A DNA stretch of 64,000 nucleotides, taken from Alligator mississippiensis (taxonomy: Eukaryota; Chordata; Crocodylia; Alligatoridae). The stretch lies in NCBI RefSeq assembly GCF_030867095.1, contig NC_081824.1:85332382-85396381 (forward strand), written 5' to 3'. A model generated the notes under the pieces. The model had not been told where the DNA came from, made no database searches, and saw nothing but the letters and a program-made list of their open reading frames with translations. Each line of letters opens with the position of its first letter. Position 1 is the stretch's first letter. The translations under genes and the position numbers were made by a program. Positions 22,372 through 33,088 of the stretch are shown here, in pieces.

Positions 22372-24952
22372 TCCTAATCTTTTGTAGTTACTTATGATAA
22401 TATGGTTGCAATTGGCTGTGATCACAGGAGAGACTCGGCTGGTTTTGGTGATAAGGAGTTGCAAGGCTGTTTGTTGCTTGAGTAGGCCCTGGAAACTGCT
22501 GGAGTGGGTTGAAGAGAGTTCTAGGTTGGGACACGCTTAAAGATGGAGGTTCAAGTGATGATAAACTGATACCTGCTCACACCTGCATTAATCTCAAAAC
22601 ACTTTGTGTAGCCAAGTTTAAAATATTTTACCATATACTTCATTCACCTAATCTGTACTGATTACTTTATTCTTGCAGCACTGTAAATGTGTTAAGGATT
22701 ATCTTTATAATCTTTATTATGTTTTTCTGTGATAGGTCTATTTTTGATCATCTGTATGTGGTTTCAGTATCTGCACATGGATTTTTTTAAAACTTTGAGT
22801 CAAAGAGCCAGAGGCAAGAAGAGGATAACCTTTCACCCACAAGAAAATACATCATTAGGCCAGTTTTTAGTAGACTTATACTCATCTCTCAGCTTTCTCT
22901 TCTCCCCTCCTCCCGCCTCTTTTGGCCTCTCTGGTATCTACACAAAATTGTAGTCAACCTACTCCTCTGTTCATTCCTAATTCATTTTCTCAGTCAGATC
23001 CAAATTCCAGTTAAGCCCATAAGACTCTTCCAGTTAACTTCAAAAGGTTTTGGATCTAGTCCTTTATCTCCCACCATTATGAATGCCTATATTTTTTTCC
23101 TTCCATCTTTTCTACTGTTTCTATTACACCTTTCTTTTTTATACTTCAGTCTCATTTATCTTTCCTGCATATTCTCTAGCGCTATGCTACTGTCTCTGCT
23201 TTCTTCACGTTCATTGTTTGTGTTAAAAGCATGAGTCAGAGGGTTTTGGAGCATATGCTCAATTTTAAGTTTTAAGTACATACTTAAATCCACTGAAGTT
23301 AATGGAAATCAAGCATGTTCCCAAAAGTTCTCCTAGACAGGGACAAGCTTTTGTGATTTGGAGCCTTAAACTGGGAAGTAATTGTGCTATTTAGCAAAGA
23401 AGAAATAAAAAACAAACAAAAAACCACTGACTACCCACCGTGCTATTTTCCACTACTCAGAAAAGTTTCTTGTCCCAGTGAAGTTTATTTCTACAAGTTA
23501 TACAAAGAAACTAATTCCCTATTGTCACTAACTCCTATTAGAACTCGTGGATATTATGCAAACAGCACTCATTAAGCCCTTAAACCTGTTAAGTCTAGTT
23601 TGCTGAATAAAAGCATTAGGCCTGGCAACCAGTGCTTGGATGCCTTCCTGCTGAAAATGGATGGTTTCCAAGTGCCTCTGGAGCTCCAGATACAGACTTC
23701 TGAAATCCTAGGCTAGACGCACAGAATAGAAACAAATGGTATGTGGAACTGGCAATCCCCTGTTTCAGAGAGATTCAGTGATTCAGAGGAGAATAAGGAT
23801 ATTTAGTACCTCTTCAAATATCCAGAAAGAAAACCATAATAATACAGTGGTGATGGATGGTCCAAAAGAAAAGTAGTTAATGAGTTTCTGAACCACAGGC
23901 TCTCACAAATTAGACACTAGTAACTTTATAATTATTGTTAGCTACCTTCAATGAAAGCACAGTTGTTTCCTGCACTACGTTGGAGAGTTCTGTCTAACTC
24001 AGACTTATAATACTAAAATTAAATTAGTGCTCTATTTAAAGTTATACAATTTAGACTCATAGTTATGCTAATGAGCATCTCTGGAATCATCTTAGTGGTA
24101 CTAATTTCCTGTCAGTACTATTAATAATTTCATACCCATTTGAAGACTGTTTAGAACCCAGCAAGGGCAATGCTGATAGGACTTAATCTAATGTTGGGTC
24201 ATATATAAAATAAGAAGGCACATAATACATGTATTAACACATAGAACCTTAATAATATCAATATCCTGTCATTTTATCTTTACCATTGGTACTTGTATAC
24301 CACGTGTATCACAGATCTCCCTTCCTCTGCAAAGCTCTGATAACCAAAAATATATGCTTTCTTGTGCAATAATAAAAAAGGGCACATGAAGTAGGAAAGA
24401 GCTTCAGTATTTGCTAGTTTGGCATGTCTGCAGAATGCTGTGCCACCATCAGGAAGACCATGTTAAGGGGCTGAACTATAGTTCTCAGGCCCTGGAGGCT
24501 GAGTGCATCATGAAAATCATGTTCTCTGTCTCTAGGGAGACTGGGTTGGCTGTACTACTTTTGTAGCACTCCCTGCCAACTGATCCACCAAATGGCACTA
24601 ATACTGACATGTCTGCTTTCTTGGCCAGCATTACAGGGCCTGTGACTGCAGCCAGAAGCAAACTTAGTGGACAGTAAGAGGTGGGGGAGGGTAATAAAAG
24701 AAAAAAGAATGAATTAAAAAACTGATCTGCAGAAAAGTTCTCTCTTCTAATGAGGTCACATTTAAATGATGGAATTATGGCATTCCAGTAACCGATTTGT
24801 TCATGCATTTACAACGTTCTGTATGTTTTCTAACATGTTTGCAATTCAGCCCATAAAAATACAGACTTTCAAAATTCCCACATCTGTAAATCCACAAGTA
24901 AACAATTTGCTGCTAATCAATCTGAAGATTACTGGACAGCACAGATGCTTAC
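22372..24952. other. USP45 intronic sequence
   Basis: Pyrimidine-rich around 22880-23200. No exon or clear transposon recognised. Confidence 0.4.
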
Positions 24953-25099
24953 CTTATCTTTTGTTAACGAGCGTTTCTTAGTGATTTTTGCTTGCTGGTT
25001 ATTCAGAGCAGTAACAGAAGGGCAATTGTAGTGACCAAAATCCACTTCCTGTGTGGTTTTACCTTTACTTGTCCTTCCCAAAGGCACAGGTTTTGAGAC
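24953..25099 (-). CDS. USP45: USP45 coding exon: start of the variable insert
   Basis: A 147-bp exon of 49 codons, phase 0 at both ends, starting VSKPVPLGRTSKGKT and ending KKRSLTKDK. The acceptor is TTGTTTAACAG and the donor AAG|GTAAGC. It begins the long, poorly conserved, basic and Ser/Thr-rich insert that separates the two halves of the catalytic domain in USP45. Similarity to human USP45 is clear at both ends (VSKP and SKDK-like) and weak in between, as expected for a disordered loop. Confidence 0.9.
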
Positions 25100-25308
25100 C
25101 TGTTAAACAATATCATTGAAGAGAAGTAGTATATAATTACATTTTTCCAATTCTTTGCAATTTTGTAAAGTAATAAAGAAAGTCACATTTTGTTAACTGG
25201 AGAGAGAGCCCCAACAGAACTGTAGTAACACCTAAGGGCAGCAAGAAACTCCTGTAGCAAAAAAACTACCACTCCCAGGGCAGATATGTGAACAGGAAGA
25301 CACTGGGT

Positions 25309-25556
25309 GCATCTACAGTGCATTAATGCACCTTTGCTACTGGACATTAAGTTTAGTACCTCTAATATGAGGAACTACATAAATGCACAGTAGCCGGAGC
25401 TACTGCGTAGTAGCAAAGGCACACAGTCTTGTTATGCAGTTTAATGAGCAGTAAACTAATTCTACTGCACATTAGCACAACTTTTGCCATGACGCGTTAA
25501 TGCACAGTAGAATTAGTCTACTGCACATTCAGGATCTTGTATAGAGGCACCCACAG
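25309..25556. mobile_element. Small MITE, TGGGTGCATCTACA ends
   Basis: Left end TGGGTGCATCTACAGTGCAT and right end TTGTATAGAGGCACCCA are imperfect inverted repeats of about 16 bp. The interior repeats TACTGCACATT and GTGCATTAATGCAC motifs in both orientations. Target duplications are not clear. In the USP45 intron 25100-26283. Confidence 0.65.
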
Positions 25557-26283
25557 AAGCCCAGACCCTAAAGGTTTTTAGAATGCCTCATTCCCACTGA
25601 CTTCAATGGGAGTTGGACATCTAATCCTTTTGGGGAGTCAAGTCTCAGCCCACACATTCTCAGGCAGATTTACTACAAATTAAGCTGCTTTTCCCCAGAA
25701 GAATACATGGAGAAGGATGATGGTAAAAATGCTGTCAACTTTCCCTCACAGGGAAAGTCCTTTTGGGGTTCAAATGCCTCACCTGATGTCCAAGAGGAAA
25801 TCTGTATAACATGTACCAGCATGGATTAAAAAGTCATTTTATTTTAGCCTTCAAGCCTAAGTAACTTTATTATACTAAGTAGTGAATGCTCTCCCCCAGC
25901 ATTCATATGACCTTTTAAAAAACATGTAAGTCCCCTGAAATCTATTTGTATTTAGTCATATCTAACAATAAACTACTAGTATATGTATGTATGTATACAG
26001 GCAAAGTTATTATTAGAATAAATTCAGAACTATATGCTGATTAAATAATATATTTTGTTCTAAATCTAATCTAATATTATAAACACTGTTTATATATTTT
26101 GTATGTATGTAAATATTTAACTATATAAGCATATTACATATGCATATTCGTAATTTTAGGCTATAAATTCAAGTCACATGTGTCTATACCTAAGTACATA
26201 CAAACACATACACATTTTCATGTAAAGAAAAAAGTGCTTCCATGGAAACTGCTTTCAAATTTAATATTTTATGTGCATCTTAC

Positions 26284-26340
26284 CCTCTCCTCTATTATAG
26301 GAAGTGAAAGATCAATGAAAGGCTCTTTTACTGTGGAAAT
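26284..26340 (-). CDS. USP45: USP45 coding exon: ISTVKEPFIDLSLPIIEER microexon
   Basis: A 57-bp exon of 19 complete codons, ISTVKEPFIDLSLPIIEER, phase 0 at both ends. The acceptor is TTTCCTTCAAG and the donor AGG|GTAAGA. This is the conserved USP strand after the first zinc-binding pair (FIDLSLPI block). The 5.6-kb intron upstream in transcription order (26341-31900) holds a 5'-truncated CR1, two palindromic MITEs and the GC-rich Tigger-like element. Because it is phase-neutral, skipping it would leave the frame open. Confidence 0.93.
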
Positions 26341-26839
26341 CTTGAAGGAAAACAAAAAGCAAATAAAATACAAAGAACTTTATTAGTATTCTAGTATGCA
26401 GCTTCCATGTTTTATCATATCATCATAATACTACAAAAACCCATAGAAGCTAACTGCCTGTGCAAGATCTATTTAATTACAATGAAGAACTTCCCATAAA
26501 CATTTCATTAAATATTTACTTGAAGCTAATTTTGATTTCCATTTTGGTTTAATACATAATGGAGAATGCCACAGTGAACTGCAGCACAGAAAAACAATGG
26601 GCACGGTCATACAACTTGAATCCACACATAGAGGGGAATCTCCACAGGTAGATCTCTCCCCATCCACTCCTTAAGAGTCAACTCTCTCCCCAGTAGTACT
26701 CCCCCTACCCTGCCTTGAGGCTCTCCATTAGCAGAAATAAGAGCTGAGAAAGTAAGTAGGAGAGATGCATCTTGTCTCTGATCCAAGAGCAAGCTGAACA
26801 GCATAGCAAGTCCTTTTTTAAAAGTGAGTTCCAAAGTCA

Positions 26840-27000
26840 GATAGGAAGCCATTGGCAACCAGGGGCATTTATAGATGGGCTCCAGGAGGCTGAGGGAGAG
26901 CGGGGTACTTTTATTAGCAAGGCTCTGAGAGCCATGCTAATTAAAAGTGCCTGGACTGTCATGTGTATCACCATCGTGTATGGTACATAAGAGCTTTTTA
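26840..27000. mobile_element. Short MITE related to the 28.9-kb element
   Basis: GCTAATTAAAAGTGCCTGGA then GTCATGTGTATCACC matches GCTAATTAAAAGCACTTGTG and TATCATGTGTATCAG at 28994. It ends just before the CR1 at 27155. Confidence 0.5.
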
Positions 27001-27154
27001 TTTCTTTTTTCTTGCAGTTAAGACATAGGCCATTTTTAGAAGAAATACTTTGTTTTAAAAAGTGTATTCTATACTGCAATACAGTATATCAAGAGGGTAA
27101 AATGGCAATATTCTGTTTAGTCATATTTGAAGTAACATAGTTAGCTTCAAGTCA

Positions 27155-28695
27155 GCATGAACGGATAGAATCCATCGGAGAGTGCTGAAGGAGATGGCTG
27201 AGGCCATTGCGGAACCCCTGGCAAAGCTCTTTCAGAATTCGTGGTGCACAGGGGAAATCCCTGACGACTGGAAGAAAGCCAACATTGTGCTCATCTTCAA
27301 GAAGGGGAAGAGGGAGGACCCAAGCAACTATAGGCCAATCAGCCTAACCTCCATCCTAGCGGAAATCCTGGAAAAGCTCATTAAAGAATCTATGTGCGAT
27401 ACGCTCGCAGAAGGTAAGATTCTGAATGACAGCCAGCATGGCTTCGTCACAGGTAGGTCTTGTCTTACCAATCTCATCTCCTTCTACGATCAGGTTTCTC
27501 ACCACCCAGACACAGGAGACGTGGTAGATGTTATATACCTAGACTTCCAAAAGGCTTTTGATCTAGGATCCTACAATATCCTTGAGGGGAAACTGGAAGA
27601 TTGTAGGCTCAGCTGCCCAACAGTTCAGTGGGTGGGAAACTGGCTACAGCGTAGGACCCAGAAAGTTCTCATGAATGGATCTGTGCCATCCTGGTGCAAA
27701 GTGGCCAGTGGTGTCCCTCAAGTGTCCGTGCTTCGACCAGTGCTTTTCAACATCTTTATCAATGATTTGGATGGGGGAGTGAAAAGCTTGCTGGTCAAGT
27801 TTCCAGATGACACTAAGTTATGGGGCAGTGGTCACGTCAGAAGATAGGCTGCAGATACAGGTAGACCTGGACAGGCTCGAGACTTGGGCAGACCAGAACC
27901 AGATGAAGTTTAACACTTCCAAGTGTAAGGTGTTCCATCTGGGGGAAAACAACCCTCAACATACATACAAGCTTGGTGGTGACAGCTTGACTTGCACCAT
28001 TGCCGAAAGGGATCTAGGGGTAATGACTGATCTTTGTATGAATGTGAGCCGTCAGTGCAAGGTGGTGGTCAGCAGGGCAAACAACATGCTGGCATGCATC
28101 AACCGATGCAACTAGTGTAAAACTAAAGAAGTGATACTCCCGCTGTACTCAACACTGGTGAGACCACAGTTGGAGTACTGCATCCAGTTCTGGGCACTGC
28201 ACTTCAATAAGGATGTGGAAAAACTTGAGAGGGTCCAGAAAAGAGCAACCTGTATGATCAGGGACTTGCAAGGCAAGCCATACAAGGAGAGGCTGAGGGA
28301 CCTGGGCCTCTTTAGCCTAAAGAAGAGAAGGTGGAGAGAGGACTTGATAGCGGCTTCCCGCTATATCAGAGGAGTGCACCAGGAGCTCGGTGAACAAGTG
28401 TTCACTAGGGCACCCCTGGTAAGACCAGGACCAATGGATACAAGCTCCTGGAAAGCTGCTCCAGGCTTAATACCAGGAAAAACTCCTTCACAGTCGGGGT
28501 GTGCAAACTGTAGAATAAACTCCCTACAGAAGTGGTGCAGTCACCTACCCTGGAGGTTTTCAAGAAGAGACTAGACAGTCACCCTGCTGGGGTCACCTAA
28601 CCCCAGTTGATGTCCTCCTGTCTAGAGCGGGGGCAGGGGCTGGACCCGATGATCTGCAAGGTCCCTTCTAGCCCCTAACAATCTATGAATCTATA
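27155..28695 (+). mobile_element. CR1 LINE fragment, plus strand, 5'-truncated
   Basis: A 5'-truncated CR1 in the intron 26341-31900, antisense to USP45. It carries only the RT half of ORF2 and the 3' UTR, and ends at 28694 in ATCTATGAATCTAT. The RT spans three frames: [50 protein letters not shown], then [10 protein letters not shown], where the usual FADD is changed to FPDD. Frame changes occur near 27810 and 28115. The copy is decayed and non-functional. Confidence 0.93.
27182..28574 (+). pseudogene. Broken CR1 reverse transcriptase
   Basis: RT coding remnant in three overlapping frames: 27182-27847, 27807-28115 and 28131-28574. The first contains the finger and palm motifs up to the mutated FPDDTKLW, the second the LETWADQNQMKFNTSKCKVF thumb-proximal part, and the third the VILPLYSTLVRPQLEYCIQF segment typical of CR1. 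In-frame stops and indels separate them. QGSVLGP is changed to QVSVLRP, another sign of decay. Confidence 0.9.
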
Positions 28696-28934
28696 TCCTC
28701 AAGCAGATTAAGTCATGTAACTACTTTATTGTCTAAAGCTAAACAGCTATATTTTTTTCAAGTTATGCATCTGGACTAATAGGAGCACTTGCAAATTAAA
28801 TAAGGCAACAGCATAGAGAAATCAATTAATCAGGTGTTTAAAAAATATGTATTTTTATTCTAACATTCTATTTTGCTTCTGGCACCCCATAATCAACTAC
28901 CTTACCTACATAGTTATTTTCTCTCACAGGACTC

Positions 28935-29262
28935 TATGGGATTTTTACACATGCTCTGGGAGGTGCCAGGGGGCACTTTAATTAGTGAGCTGCGCTAATT
29001 AAAAGCACTTGTGTATCATGTGTATCAGCATCTCCCGCGCTGAAAAATAGCAGCAGGGCACTTTGAACTGAAGCTCATTGAACGAACTTTAGTTCAAAGT
29101 GCCCCACTACCATTTTCAGTGCGCACATGCTGATACATGTGATGGCAGAGTCTACTGGAACGTTTTATTTCCATGGTCTAACAGACTTGCTTAATCAAGT
29201 CTGCTCCAACGTGCTGGATTTCCAGCACGTTGGAGCCGGCTCCCTGCATGTCTATAGGAGCT
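28935..29262. mobile_element. Palindrome-rich MITE
   Basis: Four nested or adjacent inverted repeats in about 330 bp: arms 29011-29069 against 29091-29148 (imperfect, with a perfect 14-bp core at 29056-29069/29091-29104), an 8-bp stem CAGACTTG/CAAGTCTG near 29183-29204, and a perfect 16-bp stem 29203-29218/29221-29236 with only TT between. No ORF. In the USP45 intron 26341-31900. Confidence 0.7.
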
Positions 29263-30574
29263 CTATATGCCTTCTCCCATATTCTGGTGTCTGAAATGTC
29301 CCACCCCCACAAACCTACTTGTTAAATTCCATCCATTCCAACAAATGACTTCTAGAAACTTACCTCTGACTAACTAGGAGAAGATAAAGTGAAAAAAAAT
29401 TAAGAAGTATACATATGTATTGAATTATCATGCTTTCTTATTACTATTAGCCTTCCCCTCATTTCCCCTTTATACGTTCATGACTTTCAGGTCTCCTATT
29501 AAATTTAGTTGCTGTAGTTCATGTACCAAGGACCACAATATTTCTTTTTTCTAAACCACCCAGCATTTTTCTGGGTGATCAAGAATGATAGATGAGGATT
29601 AGAACTGCCCTAACTACATCTATGCTTAAATACGTTACTTTTTTGTCAGCAGGATACTGTATAAGCAAAGCTTTTATAGCATGGTATTTTGTAAAAATGA
29701 GGTAATAAGCAAAAGCTTTTTTTGCCACTACTGGAAAAGAAAACTGAGCTGGAACCTCATTTAAATATGGTTGACTAGCGAAGTCCTGATGAGTATGGAT
29801 GGAATCTAAGAATAAAGCAAGATACAGTACATTTAACTCCTAACCTTTCTAAATTGCATGCAGGTGAAGTTCTTCATTGATACAAGAAACAAACTACAGT
29901 ATAATCTGCCCATCATAAAGGGGAGATTACCTGACACTGCAGAACTGAGATTAATTATTCATACCGAATTATGTATTTTGTTTATGAAGTATGTTTTAAA
30001 GAAAACTCAAACACAAGTTCAATGAAAGTAATCCATGCAAAATAATCAAAACAAAAAACTGTCATCCTTATGAAGTTACAGACACTTGTAAAGATGACAG
30101 TAACCACTTATTTATAATAAAACATTATTGCATATTAATAGTTACTTATTGTTAAAAATATTGAGTTAACAATTAAAAGTATTTCAAATTAGGATAATCT
30201 AAGCAAATATCAATTCTATAATATAAATTTTAAAATATAAATTTTATTCATTATTTTTCTATGTCCATTAATTATAATCAGCATTTCCCAAGGTAAAGAC
30301 CAGGTCTGAAAGGAATAACCAGCAGGCCATGGAAGACATAAAGATTAAGGGCAGGTACTTCTTTACCAAGATTTGGCTGAGTTGTGATCAGGGTTAGTGA
30401 TTATTTTCATTTTCTGAAATAGGTTTCAACATTCAGAAGTTTGGGAAATGCTGTATTAAATATGGTATCAGTATTTCCAGGACAATTGTAAAATTTGAAA
30501 CCTCCAAACTTAAATTAGCTAGGTACAAACTACTACCAGCATTTAAGCCATTTCTAATTCATAGGACTCCTTCG
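29263..30574. other. USP45 intronic sequence, AT-rich
   Basis: Nothing recognised apart from A/T-rich simple stretches near 30130-30260. Confidence 0.4.
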
Positions 30575-30889
30575 TACAGGTTTTCCTCGCCAACCAGAGT
30601 TCTGAGTATCCACAGTTAATATTCTGTATACTGTTTTGGTTACCACGGTATACAGTTTTGAGTAACCACCGTTTTCTGTGGCCACGCATCAGCCCACCAA
30701 CCCCCTGGCCCTGCTTGTGCCTCTCCTTCCCCCCCAACAGCCCCTGCTACCCCAGCCAGAGGTGGCCCCCAAGCTGTACCAAAGGTGTGTGCAGTGGCGG
30801 GGAGCTGCCCTACCTGCAGTGGCAAGGAACAGCAGGCCTGCTCACTGCTGTTCCCTGCTGCCCTCCTCCATGACCCAGTGTGGCAGGGA

Positions 30890-31094
30890 GCAGAGAAGCC
30901 ACGCGGGGATCTCTTCACTCACCGCTACTCACCCCATGCTGCCCTGGTGATGCGCTTCCTGTGCCTGCTGCTGATTTGAGGGGCGCAGCCCTGCACCACT
31001 GCCCTCAATGCAGCCCCGTGTGTAGGAGGCACATCGCCAGGGCAACGTGGGGCGAGCAGTGGTGGGTGAGGAGATCCCCGCACAGCTTCTCTGC
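30890..31094. repeat. Large internal palindrome: 71-bp arms, 63-bp loop
   Basis: The left arm 30890-30960 (GCAGAGAAGCCACGCGGGGA start) pairs with the right arm 31024-31094 (TCCCCGCACAGCTTCTCTGC end) with scattered mismatches. Weaker pairing extends outward to roughly 30822 and 31148. Confidence 0.85.
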
Positions 31095-31152
31095 TTCCTG
31101 CTGCACCAGGCCACGGGGGAGGGAAGCAGGGTGGCAAGGAACTGCAGCTCCG

Positions 31153-31258
31153 GCCAGGCTGGATTGTGGGACAATCCGAGCCCAGTTGCTCATCCAGGGG
31201 TGCAGGCAGGTGGCTCCCGCTGCTGCTGGGCTCCGATTGTCCCACAACCCGGCCTGGC
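31153..31258. repeat. Second internal palindrome: 33-bp arms
   Basis: 31153-31185 and 31226-31258 are inverted copies with 3 mismatches in 33. The shared core is TTGTGGGACAATC and its complement. Confidence 0.85.
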
Positions 31259-31900
31259 TAGCATCCCATCTGCAGGCTGCTGACTGGCCAATCGTGTGCT
31301 GCTGAAGGTGGGCACAAAACACCCCCACCACACCATTCAGACAGGTGGGGGCGGGGAAGTGCTACGGTGTGCTGCGCAGGGATGTCTGACATGTCCCTCC
31401 CCTTTCCTTCCCCCTCCTTCTCCCCCGGGTAGGAGGTGAACATGCTGGGGGAGATGCTGCCGCCACACCCTGGGTGCGCTCTGTTCCCCGCCCACTGACA
31501 AGTACCCCCTATAACCTAAGTGCCCCTAGGGGTGTGCCTACTCCCAACTGACCCCGTGTATTAAAGGTAAGTAAAAATTATTTTTATACACTATACTGTA
31601 CAGTATTCAAGTCCCTGATCCCATTTCCCCCATAAGCCTTTAGTTTTACCAACTGCGGTTTTGCCAACCACGGGAACTTTCCAAAACCTAACCCCCGTGG
31701 TTAGCAAGGGAAACCTGTATGTATACAAAGAATATTTTAAGGATGAAATAAGCCATGTTACTAAGAAATCTCCAATAACATCTTTTTTTTTTTTTTAGAA
31801 ACCGAAGTATAAAATTGAAAATACAATTTTATACTCCAAACAATATGAACAAATCAATATGCGATCTATTCCATATCAAACTGAATTCCAAAATACCTAC

Positions 31901-31992
31901 ATTTTCACATTCCTCACACATGACAGTGCTAGTCAATTCACCAACAAAGATCCTATCTATGAAGTTCATCTTCACACCCTCTCTTCCATATG
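31901..31992 (-). CDS. USP45: USP45 coding exon: first zinc-ribbon CxxC
   Basis: A 92-bp exon. Two bases (CA) complete an Ala codon, then 30 codons run from YGREGVKMNFIDRIFVGELT to MCEECEN. The acceptor is a T-rich TTTTTTCAG and the donor AAT|GTAGGT. MCEEC supplies the first CxxC pair of the zinc-ribbon fingers in the USP catalytic fold; the second pair is in the large exon at 20558-21245. A second GT lies 4 bp further on (GTAG|GTAT), but using it would break the frame into the next exon, so GTAGGT is preferred. Confidence 0.94.
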
Positions 31993-33006
31993 CTGAAAAA
32001 ACATTGCTTTTTTTAATGTGAAAAAACAAATCCAATGCCACTGTATAAGTACAACATAATAGTTTCTATGGTTTATTGTTAAAAAAACACAATGTATGAA
32101 TTACATACAAAACACATAATAACACTATTAATGTAATAAATCATTTACTGCTAATATGGCACACTTCGTAATATTTACAGAAGTTATTCAGTGATACAAT
32201 TCATTCAGTCTCTCCTTCTGCCCCTGCTGTATCAGAATAGTGCTGCATCTCTCAAGAGGAGGATTTAAACAAAAATTCTGATTTTCTTTTTAACAAAGAA
32301 TGCAAGTAATCAGCCTTATTTATTTAATATTCTGTTGTTCCAAAGCAGGGACTATAGCAGCAGACATACTGATATGTTTTCTAAATGATAGTTTCTAAAA
32401 CTGTCAAACTTGAAAGAATAACAAAAAAAATATTTATTTTGTTTTATGTTACATTTTCAAGAACAAGTTACAGATTTGGAAAAAGCTAATCTTTCAAACA
32501 AGCTTCAGTATGTTTGGGCTGTAAGACTAAAACTAATAAGCACGTGTAACAATGACTTATATAAATAAAAAGCTCAGATTTGGAAAATAATCTTGCCCTT
32601 ATTGCAAAAATCATTATACTGCTTTTGTGTTCATATTCTTAAAATGCTCAGGATGTCAATAATTCAATCAATGAAACATTCCAGGTGCTCTCTTTGAGTG
32701 ATACAATAGTTGCACAATACAAAAAGATCAGAAGATGCAAAAGAATATATTTCCAAAAGTAAAATTAAATTGTACATTCTTGAGCGATATTAGTAACAAA
32801 TGGAAGCAAGCCAATATATACAAGAATTTCTATATTTTATGTGTGCACTAGATGGCACTAGAATAATAGATAATATAATTTTACTTAAGCCACGCACAGT
32901 GCTCTAGAACTCCAGTTTGTAACAGACAGTCAATATTGAAAAAAATTACATTTGAACAATTGTACATGCTTTTTTTTTTTAAGTGATTCATTAGGAGGTA
33001 GCATAC

Positions 33007-33088
33007 CTTTGACTTTTCTTTTAGTTTCCTCATCTGCTGTTTTAGTGGTTGGATTATTGAATGCTTTTAAGATACCAGTTTGTATCCG
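33007..33088 (-). CDS. USP45: USP45 coding exon: linker before the fingers region
   Basis: An 82-bp exon encoding RIQTGILKAFNNPTTKTADE and then ETKRKVK, plus the first base of the next codon. The acceptor is TTTTAATAG|CGG and the donor AAAG|GTATGC. This matches the human USP45 segment that follows the EETK block. It lies at the far end of a 10-kb intron (33089-43113) that contains a CR1, a Tigger-like MITE and the CpG-rich hairpin block. The next intron is only about 1 kb. Confidence 0.92.

Larger units (their letters stand above)
30577..31717. mobile_element. GC-rich Tigger-like element with palindromic interior (1141 bp)
   Basis: Terminal repeats related to the two MITEs: left CAGGTTTTCCTCGCCAACCA, right TGGTTAGCAAGGGAAACCTG, with TA at 30575-30576 and 31718-31719. 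The AT-rich ends (30577-30680 and 31570-31717) enclose about 0.9 kb of very GC-rich sequence unlike the surroundings. Inside are two large imperfect inverted repeats: 30890-30960 against 31024-31094, and 31153-31185 against 31226-31258. ORFs in the GC-rich part are compositional. Confidence 0.85.

Noticed and set aside
27182-28574. Possible host reverse-transcriptase-like gene
   Set aside because: CR1 3' UTR and terminal repeats follow it, and frameshifts and a mutated FPDD box show a dead LINE.
30640-31331. Overlapping ORFs of 64-141 codons on both strands in the GC-rich block
   Set aside because: They lie inside the palindromic interior of a Tigger-like element and mirror each other between strands.
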